This document shows, in pieces, positions 8,608-17,547 of a stretch of DNA of 64,000 nucleotides. The stretch comes from an uncultured Thiothrix sp. Lineage in GTDB: Bacteria; Pseudomonadota; Gammaproteobacteria; Thiotrichales; Thiotrichaceae. The translations under genes and the position numbers were made by a program. Location of the stretch: the NCBI RefSeq assembly GCF_937873765.1, contig NZ_CALMZC010000037.1, positions 62,001 to 126,000 on the forward strand, in the 5' to 3' direction. Below the pieces are notes generated by a model. It had not been told where the DNA came from and made no database searches. It saw only the letters and a program-made list of their open reading frames with translations. Positions within the stretch are counted from its first letter, which is position 1, and every line of letters starts with the position of its first letter.

Positions 8608-9732
8608 ATGAAACAAGTTGTGATTGCAGGTTATGCGCGCACCCCCTTTACTTTAGCGAATAAAGGTGAACTAGCCAGAGTTCGTCCTGATGAATTAGCT
8701 GCTACTGCAGTTAAAGGCTTAGTTGCTAAAACTGGCATTGACGGTAAAGACATCGAAGATTTGATCATGGGCTGCGCTTTCCCTGAGGGTGAGCAAGGCT
8801 TGAACGTAGCACGTTTAGTGGTATTTTTAGCAGGCTTACCGATTTCTGTTGGTGGTGTGACGGTCAATCGCTTCTGCGGCTCTTCTATGCAAGGCATTCA
8901 TCAAGCTGCTGGTGCAATTCAAATGAATGCAGGTCATGCCTTTATTTGTGCGGGTGTTGAGTCTATGACTCGTGTGCCCATGGCAGGCTTTAATCCATCA
9001 CCTAATCCCCAACTTTATGAAGAAACACCCAATGCTTATGTGAGTATGGGGATTACTGCTGAAAATCTTGCAAAGAAATATGGCATTTCGCGTGCTGATC
9101 AAGAAGTTTTTGCGGTGGCTAGCCATCAAAAAGCAGCCGCAGCTCAGCAAGCGGGTAAATTAACAGAAGAAATCATCCCCGTTGGTGCAGTTTCCAAAGA
9201 TGGCTGTATCCGTCCAGAAACTACCCTTGAAACTTTAGCAGGCTTAAAGCTCGCCTTTGATGAAAAAGGTACAGTCACAGCGGGTACTTCTTCACCTTTA
9301 ACCGATGGTGCTTCTGCAACTTTAGTTTGCAGTGAGGAGTTCGCTAAAGCTCATGGCTTGCCGATTTTAGCCAGAATTAAAAGCATCGCAGTTTCTGGTT
9401 GTGCACCTGAGATCATGGGGATTGGACCCGTCTTATCGAGCCAAAAAGCCTTAGAGCGTGCCGGTTTGAGTGTGAATGATTTAGACATTATTGAGCTGAA
9501 TGAAGCATTCTCAGCTCAATCTTTAGCCTGTATTCGTGATCTGAATTTAGATTTAGCCAAAATCAATTTAGATGGGGGGGCGATTGCTTTAGGACATCCT
9601 TTGGGGGCAACCGGTGCACGTATTACTGGTAAGGCCGCATCTTTATTAAAGCGCGAGGGTAAACAGTTCGCGTTAGCTTCTCAATGTATTGGGGGCGGTC
9701 AAGGTATCGCAACCATCTTGGAGGCGGTGTAA
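8608..9732 (+). CDS. Acetyl-CoA C-acyltransferase (thiolase)
   Basis: Thiolytic cleavage of 3-ketoacyl-CoA, the last step of beta-oxidation. At 374 residues it is slightly short for a thiolase. Nucleophile Cys90 lies in VNRFCGSSMQ. NEAFSAQ, GHPLGATGAR and the C-terminal CIGGGQG motif with the second catalytic Cys are all present. ATG 8608 follows GGAG at 8597-8600. Its TAA stop overlaps the ATG of the next gene by one base. The neighbours make it the thiolase subunit of a degradative complex rather than a biosynthetic acetoacetyl-CoA thiolase. Confidence 0.92.
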   Translation: MKQVVIAGYARTPFTLANKGELARVRPDELAATAVKGLVAKTGIDGKDIEDLIMGCAFPEGEQGLNVARLVVFLAGLPISVGGVTVNRFCGSSMQGIHQAAGAIQMNAGHAFICAGVESMTRVPMAGFNPSPNPQLYEETPNAYVSMGITAENLAKKYGISRADQEVFAVASHQKAAAAQQAGKLTEEIIPVGAVSKDGCIRPETTLETLAGLKLAFDEKGTVTAGTSSPLTDGASATLVCSEEFAKAHGLPILARIKSIAVSGCAPEIMGIGPVLSSQKALERAGLSVNDLDIIELNEAFSAQSLACIRDLNLDLAKINLDGGAIALGHPLGATGARITGKAASLLKREGKQFALASQCIGGGQGIATILEAV

Positions 9733-12053
9733 TGGAAATTCGTAAAGTTGCTGTCATCGGCGCGGGTGTCATGGGTACTGGCATTGCCGCGCACATTGCC
9801 AATGCGGGTGTTCCTGTTGTGTTACTCGATATTGTGCCTCAAGGTGCGACGAATCGTAACGTAGTGGCAGAAGCAGCGGTCGAAAAGCTTTTAAAGTCTG
9901 ATCCGGCTGCTTTCATGCACAAGCGCAATGCACGTTTAGTAACGACTGGAAATATTGAAGATCATCTGCATCTGCTAGCCGATTGTGATTGGATTATTGA
10001 AGCGATTATTGAACGCTTAGATCTTAAGCAAAGTTTGTATAAGAAGATTGATGCTGTGCGTCGTGCAGATGCGGTGGTGTCTTCTAATACCTCCACGATT
10101 CCACTGCATGATTTAGTGGCCGGATTGCCAGCAAGCTTTGCTGAGCAATTCATGATTACGCACTTCTTTAATCCGCCGCGTTACATGCGTTTACTGGAAG
10201 TTGCTGCTGGCTCACAAACTAAGCCTGAGGTCGTAGAGCAAGTGAGTCAATTCTGTGACCTTAAATTAGGTAAGGGGGTTGTCGGTTGTAAAGATAGCCC
10301 CGGATTTATTGCTAATCGGATTGGCATTTACTGGATTCAGACCGCGATTTTAGAAGCCATGAATTTAGGGCTGACGGTTGAAGAGGCGGATGCTGTGGTT
10401 GGTAAACCTATGGGTATTCCTAAAACCGGTGTGTTTGGCTTATCCGATTTAGTTGGGATTGATCTAATGCCCCATTTAATGGAAAGCCTGAAGCGTACTT
10501 TACCTGCTGCGGATGCTTTCCATGCTAAAGCGATTATTCCGCCAGTCATTGGCAAAATGATTCAAGACGGTTACACGGGGCGCAAGGGTAAGGGGGGATT
10601 CTATCGCCTGAATCGCGTGGGTAGCGAAAAGATTAAAGAATCGATTAATCTGCAAACCGGCGAATACAGCAAGTCCCGCGAAGGGCGTTTAGATAGTGTG
10701 GCTAATACCCGCAAATTAGCCGATTTGGTTAGCTATAAGGACAAAGGTGGTGAATATGCTTGGAAAGTGCTGGCACAAGTTCTGAGCTATGCTGCGTCTT
10801 TAGTACCAGAAATTGCGGATGATATTCACTCCGTCGATACGGCGATGCGTTTAGGTTACAACTGGAAATACGGTCCGTTTGAATTAATCGATCAATTAGG
10901 GGCTAAAGATTTTGCTGATCGTTTAGCGGCCGAAGGTTCTATTGTCCCAGCTTTACTCAAATTGGCTGCTGAAGTCGGTAGTTTCTATCGGGTTCAAGAC
11001 GGCAAATTAGAGTATTTAACTACCAACGGTCAGTATCAAACTGTGCAACGCCCCGCTGGGATCTTATTACTTGAGGATATTAAGCGCACGAGTAAGTCGG
11101 TGGCGAAGAATGCTTCTGCCAGTCTTTGGGATATTGGTGATGGCGTAATTTGCTTAGAGTTCACTAGCAAGATGAACGCGATGGATCCATTAATCCTCGC
11201 AATGATTCAGCAAGCAATTGGCATTGTTTCCAAAGATTATAAAGCTTTAGTGATTTATAACGAAGGCAGTAATTTCTCGGTAGGTGCTAATTTAGGCTTG
11301 CTGTTATTTGCAGCGAATATCGCTTCTTGGGAGCAAATCGAATCCATGGTCAAAGGTGGGCAAGACACTTATAAAGCGATGAAGTATGCACCTTTCCCGA
11401 TTGTGGGTGCGCCTGCAGGAATGGCTTTAGGAGGCGGCTGTGAAGTTTTACTGCATTGCTCAGCGCTGCAAGCCCATGCTGAAACCTACATGGGTTTAGT
11501 GGAGGTGGGAGTTGGTGTTATTCCGGGCTGGGGGGGGTGTAAAGAAATGCTGCAACGCTGGGTTACCAATAAAAAGCGTCCCAGTGGTTTGATGCCTGCA
11601 GTAATAAAAGTGTTTGAAATGATTAGCACCGCAACCGTTTCTAAATCTGCACAGGAAGCTCAAGACTATTTATTCTTGCGCCCATCTGATGCGATTACAA
11701 TGAATCGTGACCGTTTATTGGCAGATGCTAAAGCTAAAGCCTTAGCGATGGTAGATGGCTATCAAGTGCCTGAGCCAATTGAGCTGAATTTACCTGGGCC
11801 TACAGCACGTACCGCCATGAAAATGGCTGTGAGTGATTTCCGTGCGATGGGTAAAGCCACGCCACATGATGAGGTGGTGTCTAATGAACTCGCTTATGTA
11901 TTGAGTGGTGGCAATACCGATATGGTTGATAAGGTGAATGAAGATCAGTTGCTGCAATTAGAGCGTAACGCCTTTATGAACTTAGTGCGCAATAATAATA
12001 CATTAGCCCGTATGGAAACTATGCTGGAAACCGGTAAACCGCTGAGGAACTAA
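9732..12053 (+). CDS. 3-hydroxyacyl-CoA dehydrogenase / enoyl-CoA hydratase fusion
   Basis: A 773-residue bifunctional beta-oxidation enzyme. The NAD-binding Rossmann motif VIGAGVMGTGIAAH is at the very N-terminus, the dehydrogenase catalytic histidine lies in ITHFFNPPRYM, and two 3HCDH C-terminal domains follow to about residue 440. The enoyl-CoA hydratase (crotonase) domain is C-terminal, with the oxyanion segment MALGGGCE at 564-571. This order is the reverse of E. coli FadB. The start at 9732 is set by the one-base overlap with the thiolase stop; a TTG 16 codons upstream is rejected. Confidence 0.93.
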   Translation: MEIRKVAVIGAGVMGTGIAAHIANAGVPVVLLDIVPQGATNRNVVAEAAVEKLLKSDPAAFMHKRNARLVTTGNIEDHLHLLADCDWIIEAIIERLDLKQSLYKKIDAVRRADAVVSSNTSTIPLHDLVAGLPASFAEQFMITHFFNPPRYMRLLEVAAGSQTKPEVVEQVSQFCDLKLGKGVVGCKDSPGFIANRIGIYWIQTAILEAMNLGLTVEEADAVVGKPMGIPKTGVFGLSDLVGIDLMPHLMESLKRTLPAADAFHAKAIIPPVIGKMIQDGYTGRKGKGGFYRLNRVGSEKIKESINLQTGEYSKSREGRLDSVANTRKLADLVSYKDKGGEYAWKVLAQVLSYAASLVPEIADDIHSVDTAMRLGYNWKYGPFELIDQLGAKDFADRLAAEGSIVPALLKLAAEVGSFYRVQDGKLEYLTTNGQYQTVQRPAGILLLEDIKRTSKSVAKNASASLWDIGDGVICLEFTSKMNAMDPLILAMIQQAIGIVSKDYKALVIYNEGSNFSVGANLGLLLFAANIASWEQIESMVKGGQDTYKAMKYAPFPIVGAPAGMALGGGCEVLLHCSALQAHAETYMGLVEVGVGVIPGWGGCKEMLQRWVTNKKRPSGLMPAVIKVFEMISTATVSKSAQEAQDYLFLRPSDAITMNRDRLLADAKAKALAMVDGYQVPEPIELNLPGPTARTAMKMAVSDFRAMGKATPHDEVVSNELAYVLSGGNTDMVDKVNEDQLLQLERNAFMNLVRNNNTLARMETMLETGKPLRN

Positions 12054-12055
12054 TC

Positions 12056-13846
12056 ATGCCAACTTATCAAACCCCTTTACGCGATATGCGTTTTGCTTAC
12101 AGTGAACTGTTTAATCCAGCGGATATTCAAGCACTACCCGGTTTTGAGGAGGTAAATCATGAGTTGGTGGAAACCATCCTTGAAGAAGCTGGCAAGTTTT
12201 GTGAAAACGTCCTACAGCCTCTGAATCGCTCTGGAGATGAGGAGGGCTGTCATTTCGATAATGGCACTGTAACGACACCTACAGGCTTTAAAGAGGCTTA
12301 TCAAGCTTATTGCGAGAACGGCTGGGGAGCATTGACGACTAACCCGCAATATGGCGGTCAAGGTTTGCCCAATACGGTGGGCACAATGGTTGAAGAAATT
12401 ATCTGTGCAACCAATATGTCCTTCGGTATGTATCCCGGTTTGACGCATGGAGCCTATAACGCCATTGAACATTACGGCACAGAAGCCATGAAAGAACTCT
12501 ATCTGCCGAAAATGGTCGAGGGTGTGTGGAGCGGTACAATGTGCCTGACTGAGCCGCATTGTGGAACAGACCTTGGTTTGTTACGCACTAAAGCAGAGCC
12601 ACAAGCCGATGGTAGTTATCGGATCACAGGCACTAAGATTTTCATTAGTTCCGGTGAGCATGATCTGACAGAAAATATTGTGCATTTAGTCTTAGCGCGT
12701 CTGCCGGATGCGCCTGCTGGAATTAAGGGCATCAGCCTATTTTTAGTGCCTAAGTTTTTAGTTAATGCAGATGCGTCTTTAGGCGAGCGCAATGCTGCCG
12801 TTTGTGGTGCGATTGAACATAAAATGGGGATCAAAGCCTCCTCCACTTGTGTGATGAATTTTGATGCTGCCACCGGCTATCTCGTCGGTACGCCGAATAA
12901 AGGCATGCAGGCGATGTTCGTAATGATGAATGCTGCCCGCTTAGGTGTGGGGATGCAGGGTTTAGGCATCTCTGAAGTCGCTTATCAGAATGCAGTGGTT
13001 TATGCCAAAGAGCGTTTACAAGGCCGATCTTTAAAGGGGGCTGTGCAACCGGATAAGCCGGCTGATCCTTTAGTAGTGCATCCAGATATTCGCCGAATGC
13101 TGTTGACGATGCGCGCTTATACCGAAGGCAATCGGATGCTGGCAGTATGGATGGCGCGTCAGTTGGATATTTCTTTGCATGCCACTGATCTTGTGCAAAA
13201 ACAAACGGCTGAAGACTTTGTAGCTTTAATGACGCCTATTGTAAAAGCATTTATGACCGACTGTGGCTCAGAGATTGCTAATTTAGGTATGCAGGTTTAT
13301 GGCGGTCATGGCTTTATTCGTGAATGGGGGATGGAGCAATTTGTGCGGGATGCGCGCATTTCGCAAATCTATGAAGGCACCAATGGTGTTCAGGCTCTGG
13401 ACTTAGTAGGGCGGAAAATGCCTGCGCATCTAGGGCGGAATTTACGGCCTTTCTTCCATGAAGTGAGCCAATATCTAAGCGATAAGCAAACTGATACCCG
13501 CCCTGAAATTCAGCCGTTCGTACAAGGTTTAGCCAAAGCGTTTGGGCGCTTGCAAACGGTCACGGGTTGGTTGGCTGAAAAAGGTTTATCTAATCCAGAA
13601 GAGGGGGGAGCTGCGGCGACCGATTATCTGCGTTTGTTTGCTTTAGTAACCTTGGCTTATCTCTGGCTACGTGCTATTGAAATTGCTTTAGAAAAACGCT
13701 CAGGCGATGAGGCGTTGTTTTATCAAGCCAAATTGGACACGGCGCGCTTTTATTATGAACGCTTATTGCCACAAACAGGTGCTTTAATGAGCATTATTAT
13801 GTCAGGTTGTGGCAGTTTAATGAGTTTTAATGCAGAGGCATTTTAA
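12056..13846 (+). CDS. Acyl-CoA dehydrogenase, large (DmdC-like) subfamily
   Basis: A 596-residue FAD enzyme catalysing the first oxidation of acyl-CoA. It has the family signature GTMCLTEPHCGTDLG, the FAD/substrate loop GTKIFISSGEHD, and the helical C-terminal half with the putative catalytic Glu near 440 in QIYEGTNGVQ. An extra C-terminal domain makes it about 200 residues longer than classical acyl-CoA dehydrogenases, as in the subfamily that includes methylmercaptopropionyl-CoA dehydrogenase. Substrate is probably a medium- or long-chain acyl-CoA, given the operon. ATG lies two bases after the preceding stop, with GAGGAAC as ribosome binding site. Confidence 0.92.
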   Translation: MPTYQTPLRDMRFAYSELFNPADIQALPGFEEVNHELVETILEEAGKFCENVLQPLNRSGDEEGCHFDNGTVTTPTGFKEAYQAYCENGWGALTTNPQYGGQGLPNTVGTMVEEIICATNMSFGMYPGLTHGAYNAIEHYGTEAMKELYLPKMVEGVWSGTMCLTEPHCGTDLGLLRTKAEPQADGSYRITGTKIFISSGEHDLTENIVHLVLARLPDAPAGIKGISLFLVPKFLVNADASLGERNAAVCGAIEHKMGIKASSTCVMNFDAATGYLVGTPNKGMQAMFVMMNAARLGVGMQGLGISEVAYQNAVVYAKERLQGRSLKGAVQPDKPADPLVVHPDIRRMLLTMRAYTEGNRMLAVWMARQLDISLHATDLVQKQTAEDFVALMTPIVKAFMTDCGSEIANLGMQVYGGHGFIREWGMEQFVRDARISQIYEGTNGVQALDLVGRKMPAHLGRNLRPFFHEVSQYLSDKQTDTRPEIQPFVQGLAKAFGRLQTVTGWLAEKGLSNPEEGGAAATDYLRLFALVTLAYLWLRAIEIALEKRSGDEALFYQAKLDTARFYYERLLPQTGALMSIIMSGCGSLMSFNAEAF

Positions 13847-13855
13847 GTTCTACTG

Positions 13856-13881
13856 AGCTCCTCATCGCAGGGTGAGGAGCT
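13856..13881 (+). terminator. Hairpin after the beta-oxidation operon
   Basis: The 9-bp perfect stem AGCTCCTCA (13856-13864) / TGAGGAGCT (13873-13881) has an 8-base loop, 10 bases past the acyl-CoA dehydrogenase stop. Only a short, broken T stretch follows, so it is a weak or Rho-assisted terminator, or a 3'-end stabilising structure. Confidence 0.5.
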
Positions 13882-13969
13882 TATAATCCTTTCGTGTCCA
13901 TTCATCTGATCTATTTATACAAGCGAATTCGCTCTCCCTAGAATAAAACTTCATGTAACCCTACGCGAA

Positions 13970-14581
13970 GTGTCAATTGTGCGAACCTTAGTCATTCTCA
14001 GTCTCTTGTGTGCTATGAGTTCAGCCTCTGCTGAAATCTATCATTGGATCGATGCAAACGGTAAGCAAGTGTATGGTGATGAGCCTCCAAACAATGCACG
14101 TTCTATACAAGCCGTTGAGTTACCTGTGTTAACTGTAGCAGAAAGCTTCAAGGGTAAACCGAAACCTGTGGAAGCTCAGACTACGGCTAATCAACCCTCT
14201 ACTGCAGAGGCTACAGCTCGTGTGTCCGTTAGCTCAAGCCAAGTCGCAAAGTCTGCTGATGAGTCAACCGCCGCTACGGGTTATGCAAGCTTCAGCATCT
14301 TAGTACCGGGTCGTGACGAGGTGGTGCGTTCTAATGGTGGTAATGTCAAAATCAAAATTGATCTGCAACCTGCCCTAAAGCAAGGGCATGGTATCGTTAT
14401 TTATGTTGATGGCCGCCAAGTCGGTGAAACGACAAATGATAGCTTTGATGTCACCGGTATCGAACGCGGTGAACATAGCGTATTTGCAGTCTTACATGAT
14501 GCAAAAGATGCAGTTTTAGGCAATACCGAGGCAGTGAGTTTTACTATGATGCGTAATTCTGTCATCTCAAGAGTTAATTGA
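13970..14581 (+). CDS. DUF4124 domain periplasmic protein
   Basis: A 203-residue exported protein of unknown function. Signal peptide RTLVILSLLCAMSSASA is followed by the DUF4124 segment EIYHWIDANGKQVYGDEPP, an acidic/Ser-rich linker (about 60-105), and a beta-rich C-terminal domain (about 108-203) with YVDGRQVGET and RGEHSVFAVLHD that resembles an Ig-like fold. The start is GTG 13970 or GTG 13979; both keep the signal peptide. The 3' end overlaps the convergent yggS gene by 8 bases. Confidence 0.8.
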   Translation: MSIVRTLVILSLLCAMSSASAEIYHWIDANGKQVYGDEPPNNARSIQAVELPVLTVAESFKGKPKPVEAQTTANQPSTAEATARVSVSSSQVAKSADESTAATGYASFSILVPGRDEVVRSNGGNVKIKIDLQPALKQGHGIVIYVDGRQVGETTNDSFDVTGIERGEHSVFAVLHDAKDAVLGNTEAVSFTMMRNSVISRVN

Positions 14582-15260
14582 CCATTCTAGCGCCAAAAAT
14601 AGCAGTACCAATACGCACAATAGTAGCACCCTCAGCAATCGCCGCTTCTAAGTCATTAGTCATCCCCATCGATAGAGTATCAAGCTGGAAGCCTTCACTA
14701 TTTAGCTTTTCTAACAAACCTCTTACTGCCGCAAAGGCTTGGCGTTGTTTAGCAAAATCTGCTTCAGGGGCGGGAATGGCCATCAGCCCTCGTAATTGTA
14801 AATTGGGTAGTTTCTGAACAGCGCTGGCCAGTTCAAAAGCTTGTTCCGGTTGCACACCAGACTTGCTGTTTTCAACGCTGATATTCACTTGCAAACAAAT
14901 TTGCAGAGGCCTATCCGCTTGAGGGTTTTGCTCACTCAAACGCTCTGCGATTTTCAAACGGTCTACAGCGTGAACCCAGGTGGCAAGCTCTGCAACTTGC
15001 CGAGTTTTATTGGACTGAATAGGGCCGATAAAATGCCATTCGACCGGATAGTTCGCTAATTGGTGAGCTTTTTCGGCCATTTCCTGAGCGTAGTTTTCGC
15101 CTAAAGCCCATTGCCCGGCTTGCAAAGCTTCCTGCAAAGCAGCTAATGCTTGATGCTTACTGACCGCTAATAATTTAACACTACCTGCGGGGCGTCCATA
15201 TTTAGCTTCAGCCGCGCGAATGCGTTCTCCGATTATCAGAAGATTGTCCTTAATGGTCAT
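14574..15260 (-). CDS. yggS: YggS family PLP homeostasis protein
   Basis: A 228-residue single-domain PLP-binding protein (COG0325) that controls cellular pyridoxal-phosphate balance and has no known catalytic activity. PLP lysine Lys35 is in LLAVSKHQ. ALGENYAQE, WHFIGPIQSNK, VNISVENSKSG and the C-terminal SMGMTNDLEAAI phosphate loop are all present (SMGMS(N/D)D is more usual). It is divergent from pilT with 52 bases between starts, the classic gammaproteobacterial arrangement. Confidence 0.96.
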   Translation of the reverse strand: MTIKDNLLIIGERIRAAEAKYGRPAGSVKLLAVSKHQALAALQEALQAGQWALGENYAQEMAEKAHQLANYPVEWHFIGPIQSNKTRQVAELATWVHAVDRLKIAERLSEQNPQADRPLQICLQVNISVENSKSGVQPEQAFELASAVQKLPNLQLRGLMAIPAPEADFAKQRQAFAAVRGLLEKLNSEGFQLDTLSMGMTNDLEAAIAEGATIVRIGTAIFGARMVN

Positions 15261-15312
15261 ACGTTGTGTTAACTTTGATTAAATCCTAAAAATTATAAAA
15301 AACTTAGTAACG

Positions 15313-16347
15313 ATGGACATTACTCAGCTCTTAGCCTTTGGTGTGAAGAATAATGCCTCTGACTTGCATTTGTCTGCAGGTTTGCCCCCTATGATCCGAG
15401 TTGATGGCGAAATGCGCCGCATCAGCTTACCGGTATTAGAGCATAAGCAAGTCCATGGCATGGTGTATGACATCATGAATGATAACCAGCGTAAAGCCTA
15501 TGAAGAATTCTGGGAGTGTGATTTCTCCTTTGAAATTCCCGGTATTGCACGTTTCCGTGTGAATGCTTTTAATCAAGGGCGTGGCGCAGGAGCAGTTTTT
15601 CGGACGATTCCAAGTAAGGTGCTCACCTTAGAGCAGTTGAATGCACCGACCAGCTTTAAAAAGATTGCAGATAATCCGCGTGGCTTAGTTTTAGTTACAG
15701 GACCTACAGGGTCGGGTAAGTCAACTACCTTAGCGGCGATGATTGATTATAAAAACGATAGTGAATATGGGCATATTCTGACCATCGAAGACCCCATCGA
15801 ATTCGTCCATCAAAGCAAAAAAAGCTTAGTCAACCAGCGTGAAGTGCATCGAGATACACGTAACTTCGAGGCTGCTTTACGTTCAGCGTTACGTGAAGAC
15901 CCTGACACCATTCTCGTCGGGGAGATGCGTGACCTTGAAACGATTCGTCTAGCTTTGACGGCGGCTGAAACTGGGCATTTAGTGTTTGGTACTTTGCATA
16001 CCACCAGTGCACCTAAAACTATTGATCGTATTGTTGACGTGTTCCCTGCTGCGGAAAAAGAAATGGTGCGCTCGATGCTCTCTGAGTCTTTGCAAGCAGT
16101 TATCTCCCAAACCTTATTGCGTAAGCGCAATGGTGGTCGAGTTGCGGCACATGAGATTTTGATTGGTACACGGGCTATTCGTAACTTGATCCGTGAAAAC
16201 AAAATCGCCCAGATGCGCTCTGCCATTCAAACTGGTCAAGGGGATGGAATGCAAACCCTTGATCAGTCACTTCAAGCCTTGGTGATGAAAGGTATTATTG
16301 ATAAAGAAACTGCACGCCGTAAAGCCGATAACCCTGATGCGATTTAA
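15313..16347 (+). CDS. pilT: Type IV pilus retraction ATPase PilT
   Basis: A 344-residue cytoplasmic hexameric ATPase that depolymerises type IV pili. The N-terminal PAS-like domain (1-100) is followed by the RecA-like domain: Walker A GPTGSGKS 130-137, Asp box TIEDPIEF around 160, atypical Walker B ILVGEMRD around 200-206 and His box GHLVFGTLHT 221-230. The C-terminal retraction motif AIRNLIRE is present. No Shine-Dalgarno is obvious before ATG 15313. First of three adjacent PilT-family genes. Confidence 0.97.
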   Translation: MDITQLLAFGVKNNASDLHLSAGLPPMIRVDGEMRRISLPVLEHKQVHGMVYDIMNDNQRKAYEEFWECDFSFEIPGIARFRVNAFNQGRGAGAVFRTIPSKVLTLEQLNAPTSFKKIADNPRGLVLVTGPTGSGKSTTLAAMIDYKNDSEYGHILTIEDPIEFVHQSKKSLVNQREVHRDTRNFEAALRSALREDPDTILVGEMRDLETIRLALTAAETGHLVFGTLHTTSAPKTIDRIVDVFPAAEKEMVRSMLSESLQAVISQTLLRKRNGGRVAAHEILIGTRAIRNLIRENKIAQMRSAIQTGQGDGMQTLDQSLQALVMKGIIDKETARRKADNPDAI

Positions 16348-16377
16348 GCACACAGGTCTGAATGATTAGAAGGAGTA

Positions 16378-17544
16378 ATGTTCTTGGATCGCGATAATGC
16401 AATGGGCTATGTGCAGAAGCTACTGCGCGGCATGCTTGATAAAGGTAGTTCAGACTTATTTATTACAGCCGATGCAGCCCCTTCGGTAAAAGTGAATGGG
16501 GAAATGATTCCGCTCACGCAGAATATCTTGTCAGAAATGAATACACGTATGTTGGTACGTTCGATTATGAATGACTACCAGCTACAACAGTTTGAATCGC
16601 AGATGGAGTGTAATTTCTCGATTAGCCTGCCGGGTACTGCGCGTTTCCGTGTCAATGCGTTTACCCAGCGCGGTTGTTCTGGCATGGTGCTGCGGCATAT
16701 TCCCACCAAAATTCCTAAATTCGAGGATTTAGATTTACCGCCGATTTTACGTGACCTATCCATGACTAAACGCGGCTTAATTATTTTTGTGGGTGCAACA
16801 GGTTCAGGTAAATCCACGTCCTTGGCTGCTATGTTGGATTATCGGAATGAAAATTCCCGTGGACATATTGTCACGATTGAAGATCCTATTGAATTTATTC
16901 ATCAACATAAGGGTTGTTTACTCACCCAGCGTGAGGTTGGCTTAGATACCACTAGCTATGAAGTAGCGCTAAAAAATACTTTGCGCCAAGCACCCGATGT
17001 GATCTTGATGGGTGAGGTGCGTGATAAAGAGACTATGGAATATGCGATTGCCTATGCGGAAACAGGGCACTTGTGTTTAACTACCTTACATGCAAATAGT
17101 GCTAATCAGGCAATCGAGCGGATTCTTAACTTTTTCTCGGAAGAGCGTCATCCGCAGTTATTAATGGATTTGTCGCTCAATCTTAAATCAGTCATTTCTC
17201 AACGTTTGGTCCGCTCGGTGGATGAAAAATCGCGGATTCCAGCGGTGGAAGTCATTATCAATACACCCTTGATGGCTGATCTGATTCTTAAGGGCGATGT
17301 TTCAGGAATGAAGACCTTAGCCTCTAAGTCACGTGAGTATGGCATGTGCACTTTTGACCAAGCCTTGTTTGACTTGATTGAAAAGCGAAAAATCACTGTA
17401 CAAGAAGGTTTACGCAATGCGGATTCAGTCAATGATCTGCGTTTGCGTCTGAAGCTGGAAAGCCGCTTCTCTAAAGAGAACGATTTCTTCCGTGGTACGG
17501 ATCAGCTTGAAATCGAACCTGTGGCGAATAATGTAAGAAGGTAA
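16378..17544 (+). CDS. pilU: PilT-like retraction ATPase PilU
   Basis: A 388-residue PilT paralogue that assists pilus retraction in a PilT-dependent way. Walker A GATGSGKS lies at 139-146, Asp box TIEDPIEFIHQ about 166, Walker B ILMGEVRD about 208, and a His box follows. GSSDLFIT and VKVNGEM near the N-terminus match PilU. ATG 16378 has AGAAGGAG only 2 bases upstream, too close. TTG 16384, two codons in, would have an ideal 8-base spacing, and ATG 16402 is another option, so the exact start is unsettled. Confidence 0.95.
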   Translation: MFLDRDNAMGYVQKLLRGMLDKGSSDLFITADAAPSVKVNGEMIPLTQNILSEMNTRMLVRSIMNDYQLQQFESQMECNFSISLPGTARFRVNAFTQRGCSGMVLRHIPTKIPKFEDLDLPPILRDLSMTKRGLIIFVGATGSGKSTSLAAMLDYRNENSRGHIVTIEDPIEFIHQHKGCLLTQREVGLDTTSYEVALKNTLRQAPDVILMGEVRDKETMEYAIAYAETGHLCLTTLHANSANQAIERILNFFSEERHPQLLMDLSLNLKSVISQRLVRSVDEKSRIPAVEVIINTPLMADLILKGDVSGMKTLASKSREYGMCTFDQALFDLIEKRKITVQEGLRNADSVNDLRLRLKLESRFSKENDFFRGTDQLEIEPVANNVRR

Positions 17545-17547
17545 ACC

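Noticed and set aside
15810-16226. 138-residue frame antisense to pilT.
   Set aside because: pilT is certain; the antisense frame is basic and has no recognisable fold.
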